This document shows, piece by piece, positions 43,799 to 54,225 of a stretch of 64,000 nt of DNA. The DNA is from Pollenia angustigena (Eukaryota > Arthropoda > Insecta > Diptera > Polleniidae), in NCBI GenBank assembly GCA_930367215.1, contig OV884056.1, forward strand, positions 316,168,709-316,232,708, given 5' to 3'. The translations under genes and the position numbers were made by a program. Under the pieces are notes generated by a model that had not been told where the DNA came from, did not search any database, and was given only the letters and a program-made list of their open reading frames with translations. Each line of letters starts with the position of its first letter. Position 1 is the stretch's first letter.

Positions 43799-44674
43799 AT
43801 GGGCGATTCAAAAGAATCTCATGGTATTCCGCAGTTTAATGGCTCGGGTTTCGATGATTGGCAGTTTCGCGTAAAATTGCATTTGGACTCTTTGGGATTA
43901 TTAGAAGTTCTAACCGGCAATCCACCCATAGATGCAGGACTGAATGACAATTTTATGAAGAACGATAAGAAAGCAAAAGATCGGTTGGTTGGATTTCTAC
44001 ATTCAGATTGTTTGTGTTATGTTCGCGAAAAGAATACGGCAAAAGATATGTGGGATAGCTTACAATCTGTGTTTGCAAAGAAATCGTTGGTGAATCAACT
44101 TTTATTGCGTAAAAAATTATCAAGAATGCGTATGAACGAAGGTGATAATGTGATTGCCCACATAATGGCATTTGAAAACTTGATACGACAATTGAAGATG
44201 ACCGGCGCTACCATTGAAGACTCTGATTTATTAGCAGAATTGTTTTTAACCCTCCCAGAAAAATTTTATCCATTGGTAACTGCACTGCAAAATGTTGAAG
44301 AGGGTAAGCTAACGTTTAATTTAGTTAAAGAGAGGTTAATGTCAGAGGAAGCAAAAATATCTGACCGATATGAAGAAGATATTGAACAGAAAACTGCTTT
44401 TGTTGGCAAGAAGTCCAAAAAGTTCAAGATGTTCAATGGTAAATGCTTCAATTGCAACAAATTTGGTCATCAGGCCCGTGATTGTAAAAATTATGAAGTG
44501 CAAATGGTTAAAAATAAAAGTGTTTGCTTCATGGTTAACAGTAAACTAAAACAAAAGTGTAATGATAACAGCAAACATATTACTTTCAAGTTAGATGCTG
44601 GAGCAAGTGATCATATGTCAAATGAAAAATGGTGTTTTAAATATACATATGAAGGAGATGAAAAATCCGGTTGA
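43799..44674 (+). pseudogene. Copia gag plus N-terminal protease (291 codons)
   Basis: It encodes a copia-type Gag, which forms the virus-like particle and binds RNA, running into the protease. Residues 1-200 match the UBN2/DUF4219-type gag (SHGIPQFNGSGFDDWQFRVK at the N-terminus). A CCHC zinc knuckle CFNCNKFGHQARDC is at residues 216-229. The aspartic protease motif LDAGASDHM has its catalytic Asp at residue 266. The ATG lies inside the primer-binding site (43799 within 43795-43804). The frame ends at 44674, where family members continue through protease. The downstream part is in another frame, so a frameshift near 44640-44655 breaks the polyprotein. Confidence 0.85.
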
Positions 44675-45482
44675 AATTAATGTAGCCAAAAACAAGGAAT
44701 TTATAATAGAAAAAGAATATGGTGAAATAAACGGTATAAGCAACAAAGGTGTACCACTTGAGATTAAAGAAGTACTTTATGTTCCTGATTTACGTGATAA
44801 TTTGCTATCAGTTAGAAAACTTACTAATGCCAATATAGTAGTAAAGTTTTTGAAGGATAAAGCGGTTATTTTGAAGAACAAAGAAGTAATTGCTACGGCC
44901 AATTTATGTGAAAATTTATATGAACTAACCGTTAATGTAAACAGTTCATCTGCATTATTAAATACTGTAGATAATGTTGTCTTATGGCATCGTCGACTTG
45001 GGCATATTGGTGAAAATACACTTCGAAAGATAGAAAAAGCTAATCTTATTAGTGGACTTTGTCTGAAATCAAATTCGCTTGGTTTTTGTGTAGAGCAGTG
45101 TAGAGAACCTTTTGATGATAATCGTGTTACAGCTAAAAGGGTTTTGGAACGAATACATTCTGATGTTTGTGGACCTTTTGATCCAATTACTTGGAACGGA
45201 TATAAATATTTCGTAAGCTTCATAGACGACTTTTCACATTTTGCGATGATATACCTAATCAAGAAAAAGTATGACGTTTTCAGATCTTTGCAAGAATATG
45301 AAGCCCTTGCTACAAGCATGTTTAGTGGAAACTTTATTTCAAAGCTTACATTTGATCAAGGTACAGAATACTTATCTAAACAACAACATGAGTGGTACAA
45401 AAACAAAGGTATACAAGTAGAACCGACAGTGCCGTACACTCCTCAACAAAATGGAGTTGCAGGAGGTTTAACCGCACAATAA
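44650..45482 (+). pseudogene. Copia protease C-terminus and integrase
   Basis: This continues the protease in a new frame (NPVEINVAKNKEF), then GAG_pre-integrase and the integrase that inserts the cDNA. The zinc-binding region starts WHRRLGH (44985), with CVEQC later, shorter than usual, so some residues between the histidine and cysteine pairs seem lost. The first core Asp is in HSDVCGPF (45162), the second in FDQGTEYLS (45354). The frame breaks just at the codon expected for the catalytic Glu after TPQQNGVA (about 45463) and stops at 45482. The next 300-base frame resumes the domain. Confidence 0.85.
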
Positions 45483-45691
45483 CAGCGAAGATAAGAACAA
45501 TGTTAATTCAGTCTCATGCTCCGAAAGCGCTGTGGTCTGAAGCAGAGATGTGGTTAGGTGTCAAGCCAACATTTAAAAAAATAAAAGTTTTTGGTTGTAA
45601 AGCATATGACTGGATTCCACGTCAGTGTCGCAAAAAGCTTGATGCAAGAAGTAAAAAGTGTGTAATGGTTGGATATGCTCCCAATGGTTAA
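45455..45691 (+). pseudogene. Copia integrase C-terminal part
   Basis: In frame with the reverse transcriptase below, it reads RRFNRTITAKIRTMLIQSHA, then PKALWSEAEMWLGVKPTFKK and IKVFGCKAYDWIP. Between SEAE and MWLG the family normally has about 20 more residues, so a short in-frame deletion is likely. It ends at a TAA (45689-45691), where only this nonsense codon separates it from the reverse transcriptase frame. Confidence 0.75.
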
Positions 45692-45703
45692 CGTCTTTGG
45701 GAC

Positions 45704-47422
45704 ATGGAAAAACAAAAAGTTATTATTGCAAGCGACGTAAAATTTGAAGAAAACATTTTTCCTTTCATGCAATTAAACAATGGAACTTTAAATGATGTTG
45801 TTACTGTTAAAAGAAGACATGAGCAAGAGGGGGAAAACGAATGTGATGGTGCTCTATCTATAACTGAATCAATATATGACGAAAATGAAGTTGCAGTAGC
45901 AAGAACTGACATCAGCGAAGATGAAACTGTAGATGAATTAAATACTGATAAAAGAGTTAAAGTTAATAATGATGATGTAGATTTAACTGAAGATTATGAA
46001 ACTCTCTCTGATGCAGCTGTTCCAGTCCGTCGTAGTAATCGTGAACGATACGCGCCTAGAAAACTACTAAATTATATAACTGGGTTTGAAGTTTCTGTTA
46101 CAAACAAAACAATTCCAGAAACATATCGTGACATTAAACTTGTTGATGATGCTGATAAATGGTTGCAAGCAGTTTCTGAAGAACTCAAGTCCATTGACAA
46201 AAATCAAGTCTGGAAAATCGTAGAAGCTACTAAAAATATTAAACTTTTAAATTCGAAATGGGTTTTTTGTATTAAATTAGATGAAAATGGCAATCCAACA
46301 AAATATAAAGCTCGACTGGTTGCAAAGGGCTTTCAACAAAAGCAAGGTATTGATTTCTTTGAAACGTATGCACCTGTAGCTAAATTGACAACAATACGTG
46401 TAGTGTTAGCTGTTGGTTTGCATCGTAAATATATTTTTTATCATTTAGATGTAAAGACTGCTTTTCTACATGGTGATCTGCAAGAAGACGTGTTCATGAA
46501 AATACCAGAGGGAGATCAAGCAAATGATAGAATGGCTTGTAAATTAAATAAATCATTGTATGGTTTAAAGCAAGCTCCAAGATGTTGGAATATGAAATCT
46601 AACAATTTTATTCTTTCACTGGGATTTAAAAGATCCAAACATGATTATTGCCTTTATACAAAACAAAATGAAAACCGCAATGATGATCTAATTATTATAA
46701 TGTATGTTGATGATCTACTTATTGCTGGTAGTAGATTAACAAGTATTGAAAAGTTAAAGAAAGATTTATCAAAACGTTTTGAGATGACTGATTGCGGAGT
46801 TCTTAAATTTGTTCTTGGCATGAAGATCCAACATAAGGGAAAAGAAGTTTTAATTTCGCAAAATGCAGGTATTGAAAAAATATTATCAAAGTTTGGACTG
46901 GTTGAATGCACTACAGTTAAAAGTCCAATGGAAAAAGGATTGCAATTAACTAAAAACCTAAAATCAGAATGCAGTCAACCTTATAGAGAACTAATTGGTA
47001 GTTTAATGTACTTAATGTTATGTTCTCGATCTGACATTTGCTATCCTGTTGGCTATATGGGAAGGTTCCAGCAAAATCCAAATGAAATTCATTGGCAGCA
47101 TTTAAAACGAATTGTGCGATATTTAAAGGGAACATCGCTGATGAAGCTACATTTTAAAGTCACAAATAATGAACCCATTATTGGGTTTGTTGATGCTGAT
47201 TGGGCATCAAATGCAACTGATCGAAAATCAGTGAGCGGATATGTTTTTAAAGTTTTTGGATGTACTGTTTCATGGTGCAGCAAAAAACAACAAACTGTAG
47301 CAAAATCTTCTAGTGAAGCTGAATATATGGCTCTGAGTTTGGCTACTACGGAAGCTATTTGGTTAAAAGGAATACTTCAAATACAAATTTGGAAAGTAAA
47401 CGTGCAAAGCATATTGATATAA
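45704..47422 (+). pseudogene. Copia reverse transcriptase and RNase H (572 codons)
   Basis: This is the RVT_2-type polymerase that copies the RNA. WVFCIKLDENGNPTKYKARL then VAKGFQQKQGIDFFETYAPV opens the domain (about residues 185-225). LDVKTAFLHGDLQE carries one catalytic Asp; YVDD, the polymerase box, is at residues 334-337. RNase H follows with DADW (Asp 497) and SSSEAEYMAL. The N-terminal 100 residues form an acidic linker. The homologous reading stops near residue 560 (GILQI); the tail IWKVNVQSILI is out-of-frame sequence after a deletion of part of RNase H. Longest surviving frame of the element, with catalytic motifs intact. Confidence 0.9.
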
Positions 47423-47571
47423 CACATCATTTCGTTCGTGACAGTGTGGTTAGTAATAAAATCAAGATAGAGCATATTGGAACAAGTGAACAGTTAGCAG
47501 ATATATTTACTAAAGCTACAGATACATCTCGTTTTCAAAACTTTAGAAACGTTATTGGATTATCTGATTGA
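47359..47571 (+). pseudogene. Copia RNase H C-terminus
   Basis: From about 47385 it reads ESKRAKHIDITHHFVRDSVV, then EHIGTSEQLADIFTKATDTS, the conserved end of copia Pol, in a frame different from the preceding one. The stop at 47569-47571 is just before the polypurine tract. The residues normally linking it to the upstream RNase H (around the EDN/NP stretch) are absent. Confidence 0.8.
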
Positions 47572-47578
47572 GAGGGGG

Positions 47579-47765
47579 TGTTGAAATCAAAGCAATCAGA
47601 AAAATAAGTTTCAGAAAATTTTCTCAAAAATTTTCAGTTGAAAAATAATTGTAAAGGTATGAAATCGTTTCTAAATATTATTTATTGTTTTAAATAAATA
47701 TTTAATTGTTTTTTATAAAACGTCCTGCCTTTTATTCGTCGAAATTTAATACCAAGATTACAATA
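47579..47765 (+). repeat. 3' LTR of the copia element
   Basis: 187 bp; differs from the 5' LTR at TGTAAAGGTATG (four changes), GTCCTGCC and TTCGTCG. About 3% divergence, so the insertion is not brand new. Confidence 0.95.
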
Positions 47766-47770
47766 ACAAC

Positions 47771-49028
47771 GAATAATTTTAACTAATCGATAAATATAGT
47801 CGAGAATATTTGCGCACATCTGTTATTTCCTTAAGACTTTGTTTATTTAATTTTATTTTTTTCCGCAAACTTCTAACCAAACAATTTTACCACTACCATA
47901 ACAACAACAATTACTCTCCGAAGAGTAGTATTGGAATTTTAGTAAATTCAATAATTTACAATTTCGTATCAATTAACAAGACTTCAAGATTTGTTGTTTT
48001 AATAGCGACAACAACTTGTAAATCTCTACAAAAAATAACTGTTATACCCGATAAACTGTATGTAAGAAAGAGATTTTAATTTTAATAGACAGAGATTTTG
48101 TTTCTGAAAACGACAGCAATTTTTTTTGTATGGAAAAGTAAACACAAGATTAATAATAACTTAAGCATGTGTTAGTTAAAAATAAGCCAGAGCACAGTGG
48201 AATTTTTCAAGAAGAGAGCGAAAGCTCTTTTATTTTTTGAAACTTAAAAAACAAAACAAAATTGTTTATTAAAAATATTTCTTTTTTTTTTTATTTTAAA
48301 GTGTGGCTAAAAATCCACTTGTTTCTATTGTATCTAGTGCTAACAAAATGTTTAATTTAGGGACAACTTGTTTATGTTGTTATGATGCTCAAGAAAGTTC
48401 TTTAATTATTTCGAATTTTTCTGTTGTATTAAATCATTCAAAATTTTGTTTTGTATTACAAAAAATGCCTTTTTGAATATTTACATTTTTGTTAGAAATT
48501 TTGAAATCTTTTGTTTCTGAACTCAAAAGAAAAGGAATAATTTTTGATATTTTATTACAACTAAAACTTATAGCCGACTTTACCTTCCAGTTTAATTATC
48601 TCGACTTATTAACTTACAAAAACAGTTAACCCTTTTCTTCTACAAATATATTTTGAAAAATGTTCCTACTGTGCACTGTTGGGACACCCAGAAACACTTT
48701 AAGCCCATTTTTTAATTAAACTTGGTGGTGTTGTGCTTTAAGTTCTAAAGCAAAACTTGAGATAAATATTTGTAATTAATTAAATTATAAATAATACAAA
48801 TCTCTACCAATACCAGCGTGCAGATGCAAAATCCAACAATCGTTTACTTGTACTCCCAACAACAAATACTAGCAAAATCGCTTACTTGATTATATGTATT
48901 TAAATTAACAACACATACAACCTCCAGTGGCTCTCTCTCACACATGTCATTCTCCAATAGTTTGTTTAAAGACACACTCAGAATTTTGAAAAACTTAACT
49001 CAGGTTTAAGCTGAGACTTGTGAAGCCG
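47771..49028 (+). promoter_or_regulatory. Upstream region of a probable host gene
   Basis: Non-coding, not visibly made of repeats, unlike most of the window. It includes CTCTCTCTCACAC (48932-48944), a GAGA-factor-like tract, and TCTCCAATAG (48953) with a CCAAT box. Regulatory meaning is inference from position next to the TATA box. Confidence 0.35.
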
Positions 49029-49075
49029 TATAAAAGTAAAGCAACAAAGCGAAATGAAACTTATTACAGTGATTT
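49029..49075 (+). promoter_or_regulatory. Candidate core promoter (TATA box and initiator-like site)
   Basis: TATAAAAG occupies 49029-49036. TTATTACAGTGA (49061-49072) has an initiator-like CAGT about 39 bases further, slightly longer than the usual 30; a start nearer 49060 is also possible. The following GAACGAAAACGTTGTTGG-type leader is G-richer than the neighbourhood. Confidence 0.45.
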
Positions 49076-49682
49076 TGATTTGAACGAAAACGTTGTTGGA
49101 CGAACACTTTTTCTTTTTCTGCGCCACATAAAAAAAAGTTTTAAAAACGTTTTTTTTTTTTTTTGTTTTTTAATTATAAAATATATTAAAACAAAATAAA
49201 AATTTTACTTTAAGAGAAAAATTATTTAATATTAATTGCTAAAAATAAAATGTTTTTCAAAAAATTAAAATAATTCAAAAGTGAATAAAATTATTTAAAA
49301 GAAATAATCAGATCTAATAAAATATTTAAACATACTGTTTCAAATAAAAAAAATTAAATTTAAGAAAAAAAAAAAAACAAGAAATTCAAAGTTTAAACAA
49401 ATTGTTGAATAAAATACAAAATTTTGTTAAAAAAAATTTGAGTAAATCTTAAAAAAAAACACACAAAACCCTGGAATTTAAAGAAAATAAAAATATAAAA
49501 AAGGTGTTAAAAAAATTAAAAACAAGTGCTTGCGGATTTCATTGAATTGAAACTATTCGTAACAAGTGTTTTAAACAATTTCCATAAAAGAATTTTAAAT
49601 ACAAAAATACATTTTCTGCTTAAAGGATTAAAGTTGAAGCAACGTTTTCAAAGTTTTATTTAAAGCTTAAATCATCAAAATG
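49060..49682 (+). other. Candidate 5' exon of a host gene, ending at the start codon
   Basis: The leader ends TCATCAAAATG at 49672-49682, a strong fly translation-start context, and is followed at once by GTGAGTTTTTTTT, a consensus 5' splice site. An intron directly after ATG is a pattern seen in a number of insect genes. The leader has no long reading frame and many A-rich tracts. The product cannot be told from one methionine; later exons are not recognisable in 49683-64000. Confidence 0.5.
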
Positions 49683-50291
49683 GTGAGTTTTTTTTTTTTT
49701 TTTTTGTAAAAATAAAGTGTCCTTAAAACTAAAATTAAATTCAGAATAATGAAAAAAAAACATATTTTAAAAAAATTTCGTATTTCGCCATTACATTTTA
49801 AACATTTAAATAAAGTGAATTACAGTTTAAGGATGAAGGCCAAGGCAACCAGTTCCTAATTTTTCAATTATTAATATATAAATTTATTTAAGATGTTAAT
49901 AAATAATTATATTAAAAAAAAATTTACATTCAAAGAATTTTTTATTCACAGTGCTCAACAGTTTTATTAAGTGTTTTACCGTTTAAATTTGTGATTTGAA
50001 ATTGCTTAAATAACAAACTGTTTTTTCTTAACTGTTTAAATTGACTTTGATGTGAGTTAACCCTTGAACGGCAAAGCCCCTAAAGAGAAAAAGTTTTGGT
50101 CTTAAATAATATTCAACAAGATATCGCAAATTATGGCTTACGCCTGATGAGTCTCCACGACAAGCCATCGAACGACCTACACCGTCATGTAGGACGACAA
50201 AACTACCAAAAGTGTACCCTATTTGGCCCATGGGTTGCCATGAACACGCCAAGAGAATATTATGTTATGTGGTTAAACTTTTATGTATTTA
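49683..50291. other. Possible intron start; unexplained GC-richer patch
   Basis: Mostly AT-rich. At about 50090-50265 a more complex, GC-richer stretch (GGCTTACGCCTGATGAGTCT onward) is open on both strands for about 75 codons but has no family match I recognise and no good splice acceptor. Confidence 0.35.
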
Positions 50292-50665
50292 CCCTGCAAA
50301 TAAAGTTTGGACCACCTGATTCATTTTGAAAAAATGGACTACTCCATGGACTGATCCAATGTAATGCAAGCATGGACCATGTCATTGTTAAAAAGTGTTT
50401 GTAGTGAGACGACATGTCTTCGTTTTTTAACGACATGCTTTCATTTGTAAACGACTTCAAAACTAATCCTCTTGAGTATACCATCGAGTGTCTTAAAACT
50501 ACTCCTTAGTAGTCCAAAGGTGGGTTATATGGTCCTTCCCTAGGACATCGTAATGTAAAATATACCATGTTTTTTCCATACGTTTGGGCTACTTTTGGAC
50601 TAGTCCTGGTTCCTTGTGGGCTACTCTTTACACGCGTGTTTGGACTGGTCCTATTATTTGCAGGG
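50292..50665 (-). mobile_element. TA-flanked MITE M1 (CCCTGCAAATAA ends), short form
   Basis: CCCTGCAAATAAAGTTTGGA to CTATTATTTGCAGGG, TA on both sides, 374 bp. It lies opposite in orientation to the copies at 55-58 kb. The palindrome GTAGTTTTAAGACAC-like core is single here. Frames inside are incidental. Confidence 0.8.
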
Positions 50666-50939
50666 TAGAGTTATTTGTGCCGAATCAACATCTACACCAA
50701 ACACCTACACACTTAACAAGCTTTATGTTTACATTAGTCCTTCAAGTTGTACTGATAAAAAAAGGTCAAAGTGAAAAAGAAAGACAGAAAAACATAAATA
50801 AAACAAATAATATGTTCTTTGGACTTCAAGAAAATTTCTTGACCAAAAATAATGAACAACAGCAGTAAGGAACAATTTGTACATCAATGCAAAATAGATA
50901 TTCATTTAGAAAATTTCGATTTCCAAAGTAAAAATAACA

Positions 50940-51187
50940 TTTGGTTTAAAGATTAATAACTGATGACAGCCATCGTCAATGGCGGTCATTGTTAAGTGGC
51001 AAAGATCTCTGAAAAGATTGTATGGTGACAATCGAAACATTACAGATCAATCTGTTCTTGAACGTGGGTTCGATCGAGCCCATCGTCAGTCAAGAATGGA
51101 AAATTATCAATAAATTTTAATTCTTTTCACTTTGTAAAAATTGATTACATCATAAAACAATTTAATGAAATTTAAATTTAATGAACT
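50940..51187 (+). mobile_element. SINE family 2, copy 3
   Basis: TTTGGTTTAAAGATTAATAA start, A-box-like ATGGCGGTCATTGTTAAGTGG region, B-box-like GGGTTCGATCGAGC (51066-51079), AGTCAAGAATGG, and the AATTTAATGAACT tail. Confidence 0.6.
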
Positions 51188-51324
51188 GAATTGGCAAATT
51201 GTTTTTTTTGTTGTTTTCTTACGAAGACAATAGAATGAAGCAGTTTGTTTAGTAATTTTGTTTTTTCTTTTAACCCACTTACAACTACAATTCGAGTCGG
51301 AAAGAACCCAACCAATTGTAGGGG

Positions 51325-51870
51325 GATGTAAGAAAAGATAAACTTACTGTTTATTGTTGGTGTTTTGTTTAAGCTTTGATATTGTTACAAGTAAGACTTA
51401 GAGTATTTATAATTCTTATTCGCTTTACGGTTTTATTTGTTTAATAATTTTGGCTTTTCTAAAATCTTTGGAAAATGTTTCCTGATGAGCTGGCCTAAGC
51501 AACCAGTGAAATGCGCATAGAAGCTAGCTTTCCCTCAACAATAAATTTCAGTGTATTTATCAAATCGCACTTGTTCAACAATAGTGTATTAACTCAAAAT
51601 TTAAAAATTTTCAGTACAAGCAATACACTTTTTAATTTAATATGAAAGGCATATGAAAAAGTATTTTTAATCCAACCATTTCTTTACCAAAAGGCAGACA
51701 AAATAGTTAGATATTTTTACAGTGGGTAGATATGAATAATACCTCTCGATTATTTCCAAAAAGTGAAAAACTAACAATTTCGAGTTAATACAGTTTTGTT
51801 GAATAGGTGCGAAACATGAAAAATTGGGAATTTAGCACGTCATATGGAAATCGTATTAATAATAAACTTT
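51325..51870 (+). repeat. Interspersed repeat N2, copy 2, split by a MITE
   Basis: It is the reverse of 42640-42950: TGTTTATTGTTGGTGTTTTG, AATGCGCATAGAAGCTAGCT, AATTTCAGTGTATTTATCA, and then, after the insertion 51570-51817, AATTTAGCACGTCATATGGA. Confidence 0.65.
51570..51817. mobile_element. MITE inserted in repeat N2
   Basis: TCGCACTTGTTCAACAATAG and CTGTATTAACTCG-type arms pair (inverse at 51785-51815: TTCGAGTTAATACAGTTTTG, TTGAATAGGTGCGAAA). N2 copy 1 shows the uninterrupted site around 42690-42700. Duplication is 2 bp at most by eye. Confidence 0.6.
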
Positions 51871-51899
51871 GTATTCCCGAAAATAACTTTGATAATGAA

Positions 51900-52200
51900 C
51901 TTTAGCCTGATAAAAATATTTAAAATTTTATCTTAATTATGGTTAATTTAACCATATTATTGTCACCTACAACCATAAATTACATGAAGTCTAGCCATAT
52001 TTTATTACGACTGGTACAAAAATTATTTTCATATTTAACCATAGCATGTTTAGAGGCACCAATAATGTGGTTATGGTTTCATGATGGGGGACTAATCAAA
52101 CCATAATATGCTTGCCGGTGACAATAAAATATTTAAAAAGTTTCGTTAAAAATATTTTCTTTGGAGGTAACCATATTGAAAAGTTTTTTCTCTGCGTGTT
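51900..52200. mobile_element. Eroded CACNCAGAGAAAAA-family MITE
   Basis: ACCATATTATTGTCACC, AACCATAATATGCTTG and the right end TTTTTTCTCTGCGTG (52184-52198) are as in 41548-42055; the left end is not recognisable. Confidence 0.5.
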
Positions 52201-52205
52201 TATGA

Positions 52206-52555
52206 TATCTATATAATAAGATTAATGAAGATAACGCCACTTAAATAAAAATCCCGCAATTAAACAAGAATTAACTTGAGTGTACCAGCTTGAAATTATT
52301 AGCCAATAGAAACAGTTCGCGTAACGTGATTTGGGAACATGCACAGAAGATTTTGTGTTCGGAATGGCATAATCTTTCTATAATTTTTGTTAGATAGATG
52401 TAAGATTTAAGGGCTGGTTGCTTCCAGGCTCCGTTCTGGAGCTATCCGCACAGCTTTATTTATAGAGGAGCTACGGTCCTTTTACCATTGGAATAATGAT
52501 TAAGATAACAATAAAAAAAAATTTGGACAACATTTAATCATAATACCAATTTAAT
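52206..52555. other. Non-coding
   Basis: Nothing recognised. Confidence 0.45.
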
Positions 52556-52559
52556 TAGA

Positions 52560-52874
52560 TGGTTTATAGACACAAAGGTTTTTCCGGAAAGAAGCTTGTA
52601 TGGGGGCCATGTGATATTATGGACCGGTTCTCACCGTTTTTAATATGTTTCGTCCGTATGACAACGTTTGCACCAAATTTGATCACATTATCTATAAAAT
52701 TTCCATGTTCAGACAACCGCCAGCCAGCCGGACGGGCATCGTTAAGTCGACTCAGAAATTGATTCTGTGTTCATCGGTATGCGAAAATGTTGGTCTAGGA
52801 CCAATATTTTAAGGTGTTACACACATCACAACAAACACATGAAACCGTCTCCACTATGGTGGTGAGGTTATAAT
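52560..52874 (+). mobile_element. Helentron-like family B, partial copy
   Basis: CAGCCAGCCGGACGGGCATC, AAGGTGTTACACACATCA and the end ACCGTCTCCACTATGGTGGTG are the right-hand part of family B (compare 29860-30026). Confidence 0.6.
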
Positions 52875-53271
52875 GAAAAAAAAACTTTAGTACGTGTAGA
52901 ATTTATTCCTGCTTTTGGCAACACTGATCTCAGTTAATAAGTTAAATATTAATTTAAGCAACTCTAAAGTAAAAAGTATCATACATAATATTTTTGCTTT
53001 CTGGTACATACTGCCTTCTAATATCACCCGAAAGTTCTGAAGTTTTGTCTAGTGATAGATATTAGTATAAAGTATTGGTATCTAACCCAATTTTTTTTTT
53101 TGTTTTGGCACTTGTAACCCTTTGCTTTTAAGCCCTACAATTAAAATTTTTTCTTTATTTATTTATTTTATTAATTTAAAATTCCAATCTTGTAAAATAT
53201 ATAATGGTGTAACTAAAAATGTTTTCTTAAAAATTTAAATAACGTTTTTAGTAAGAACTAGAAAACAATTA

Positions 53272-53530
53272 GAATTTGTATACCCCACACCGCCATATGT
53301 GGATAGGGTTTTATGCGGTTGTGCCGATAGTAGTTCTCTAGACCATCCTCTTATTATACCGATCGAATCAGAATCACTTTCTAAATCGATTAAACAAATG
53401 CGTTCATTCGGCTGGCACAGTCTATACATGTAAGCCTTGTGCGCAAAGTACAGGTCGCAATTTCCTCTTACAAGGACATAGAAGCCTATTGAAAATGGTT
53501 AGAATCGGTCCATCATTTCACATACACTGA
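53272..53530 (-). mobile_element. Helentron-like family B, partial inverted copy
   Basis: GTATACCCCACACCGCCATA (hairpin end) and, on the minus strand, CGGTATAATAAGAGGATGGT and AGTCGATT-like blocks match the right part of family B in reverse. Confidence 0.5.
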
Positions 53531-54225
53531 TAGAAAGGCATCATAACGCTGATGTATTTTGACATCAGTACTATGACAAGTGTCTTCGTTTTTGACCCCA
53601 TGACACTTTTCATTATGGTGATGTCAACCTTAACATCACTTGGCCAAAGTGTCATCAGGGTCAAAATGAAATTATGTCATCAATGGGATGACACATCGGC
53701 ATCACAGACATGACGAACATGTCCTCAATGCGATGACGCAGTAACATCGGAGAAATTACATTTTTGCATCAATTTAATGACAGTTTGTCATTAAGTCAAA
53801 GTCATTGTAATTGACTTAAGTCAAAGTGAATATATTTGTTCCACATTTGTTAAATTACGACCTTTGTTTACATCAGAACTCTCAATAATAAGACGCAAGC
53901 ACCATGCCCCATATGGTTTTCGTAACAATTCTACTTTACAAATTTTATGTATTTAACTAAATAATTAAAAAAAATATTTTTGCTTCTAATAATACATTGT
54001 AATCATGAGAATAATGTTAATAATATACAAAATGTGGCACCGAATTGATGTCACTATAGTCATAAAATAGATGACACGTAAAAAATTACAAAATTAAACG
54101 AAGACGTGTGAGTCTTTGGATTGATGTTACTTTTTGCATCATTGATGCCATTTGTAGTAACATTGATGTCACAATTCTGATGTATGGGCATAATCAATAT
54201 GAATATGCAATATGAATATTTACTC
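53531..54225. repeat. Region dense in TGACATCA / GATGTCA words
   Basis: More than a dozen GATGTCA, TGATGTC, ATGACAC or GTGTCATC words occur at 53540-53790 and 54040-54190, in both orientations, suggesting the arms of a long foldback with unclear ends. It recalls the ATGACAC arms of the Mutator-like foldback at 35782. Confidence 0.45.

Larger units (their letters stand above)
43608..47765 (+). mobile_element. Ty1/copia LTR retrotransposon, 4158 bp, defective
   Basis: Two 187-bp LTRs (43608-43794, 47579-47765) differ at six positions by my count. They are flanked by ACAAC on both sides (43603-43607, 47766-47770). The primer site GGTTATGGGC (43795-43804) complements the anticodon region of initiator tRNA-Met, the copia-type half-tRNA primer. 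GAGAGGGGG (47570-47578) is the polypurine tract. Order of domains is gag, protease, integrase, reverse transcriptase, RNase H, i.e. copia not gypsy. At least two frameshifts, one nonsense codon and two apparent deletions make it inactive. Confidence 0.95.

Noticed and set aside
44777..45319. 180-codon minus-strand frame
   Set aside because: Antisense shadow of the copia integrase.
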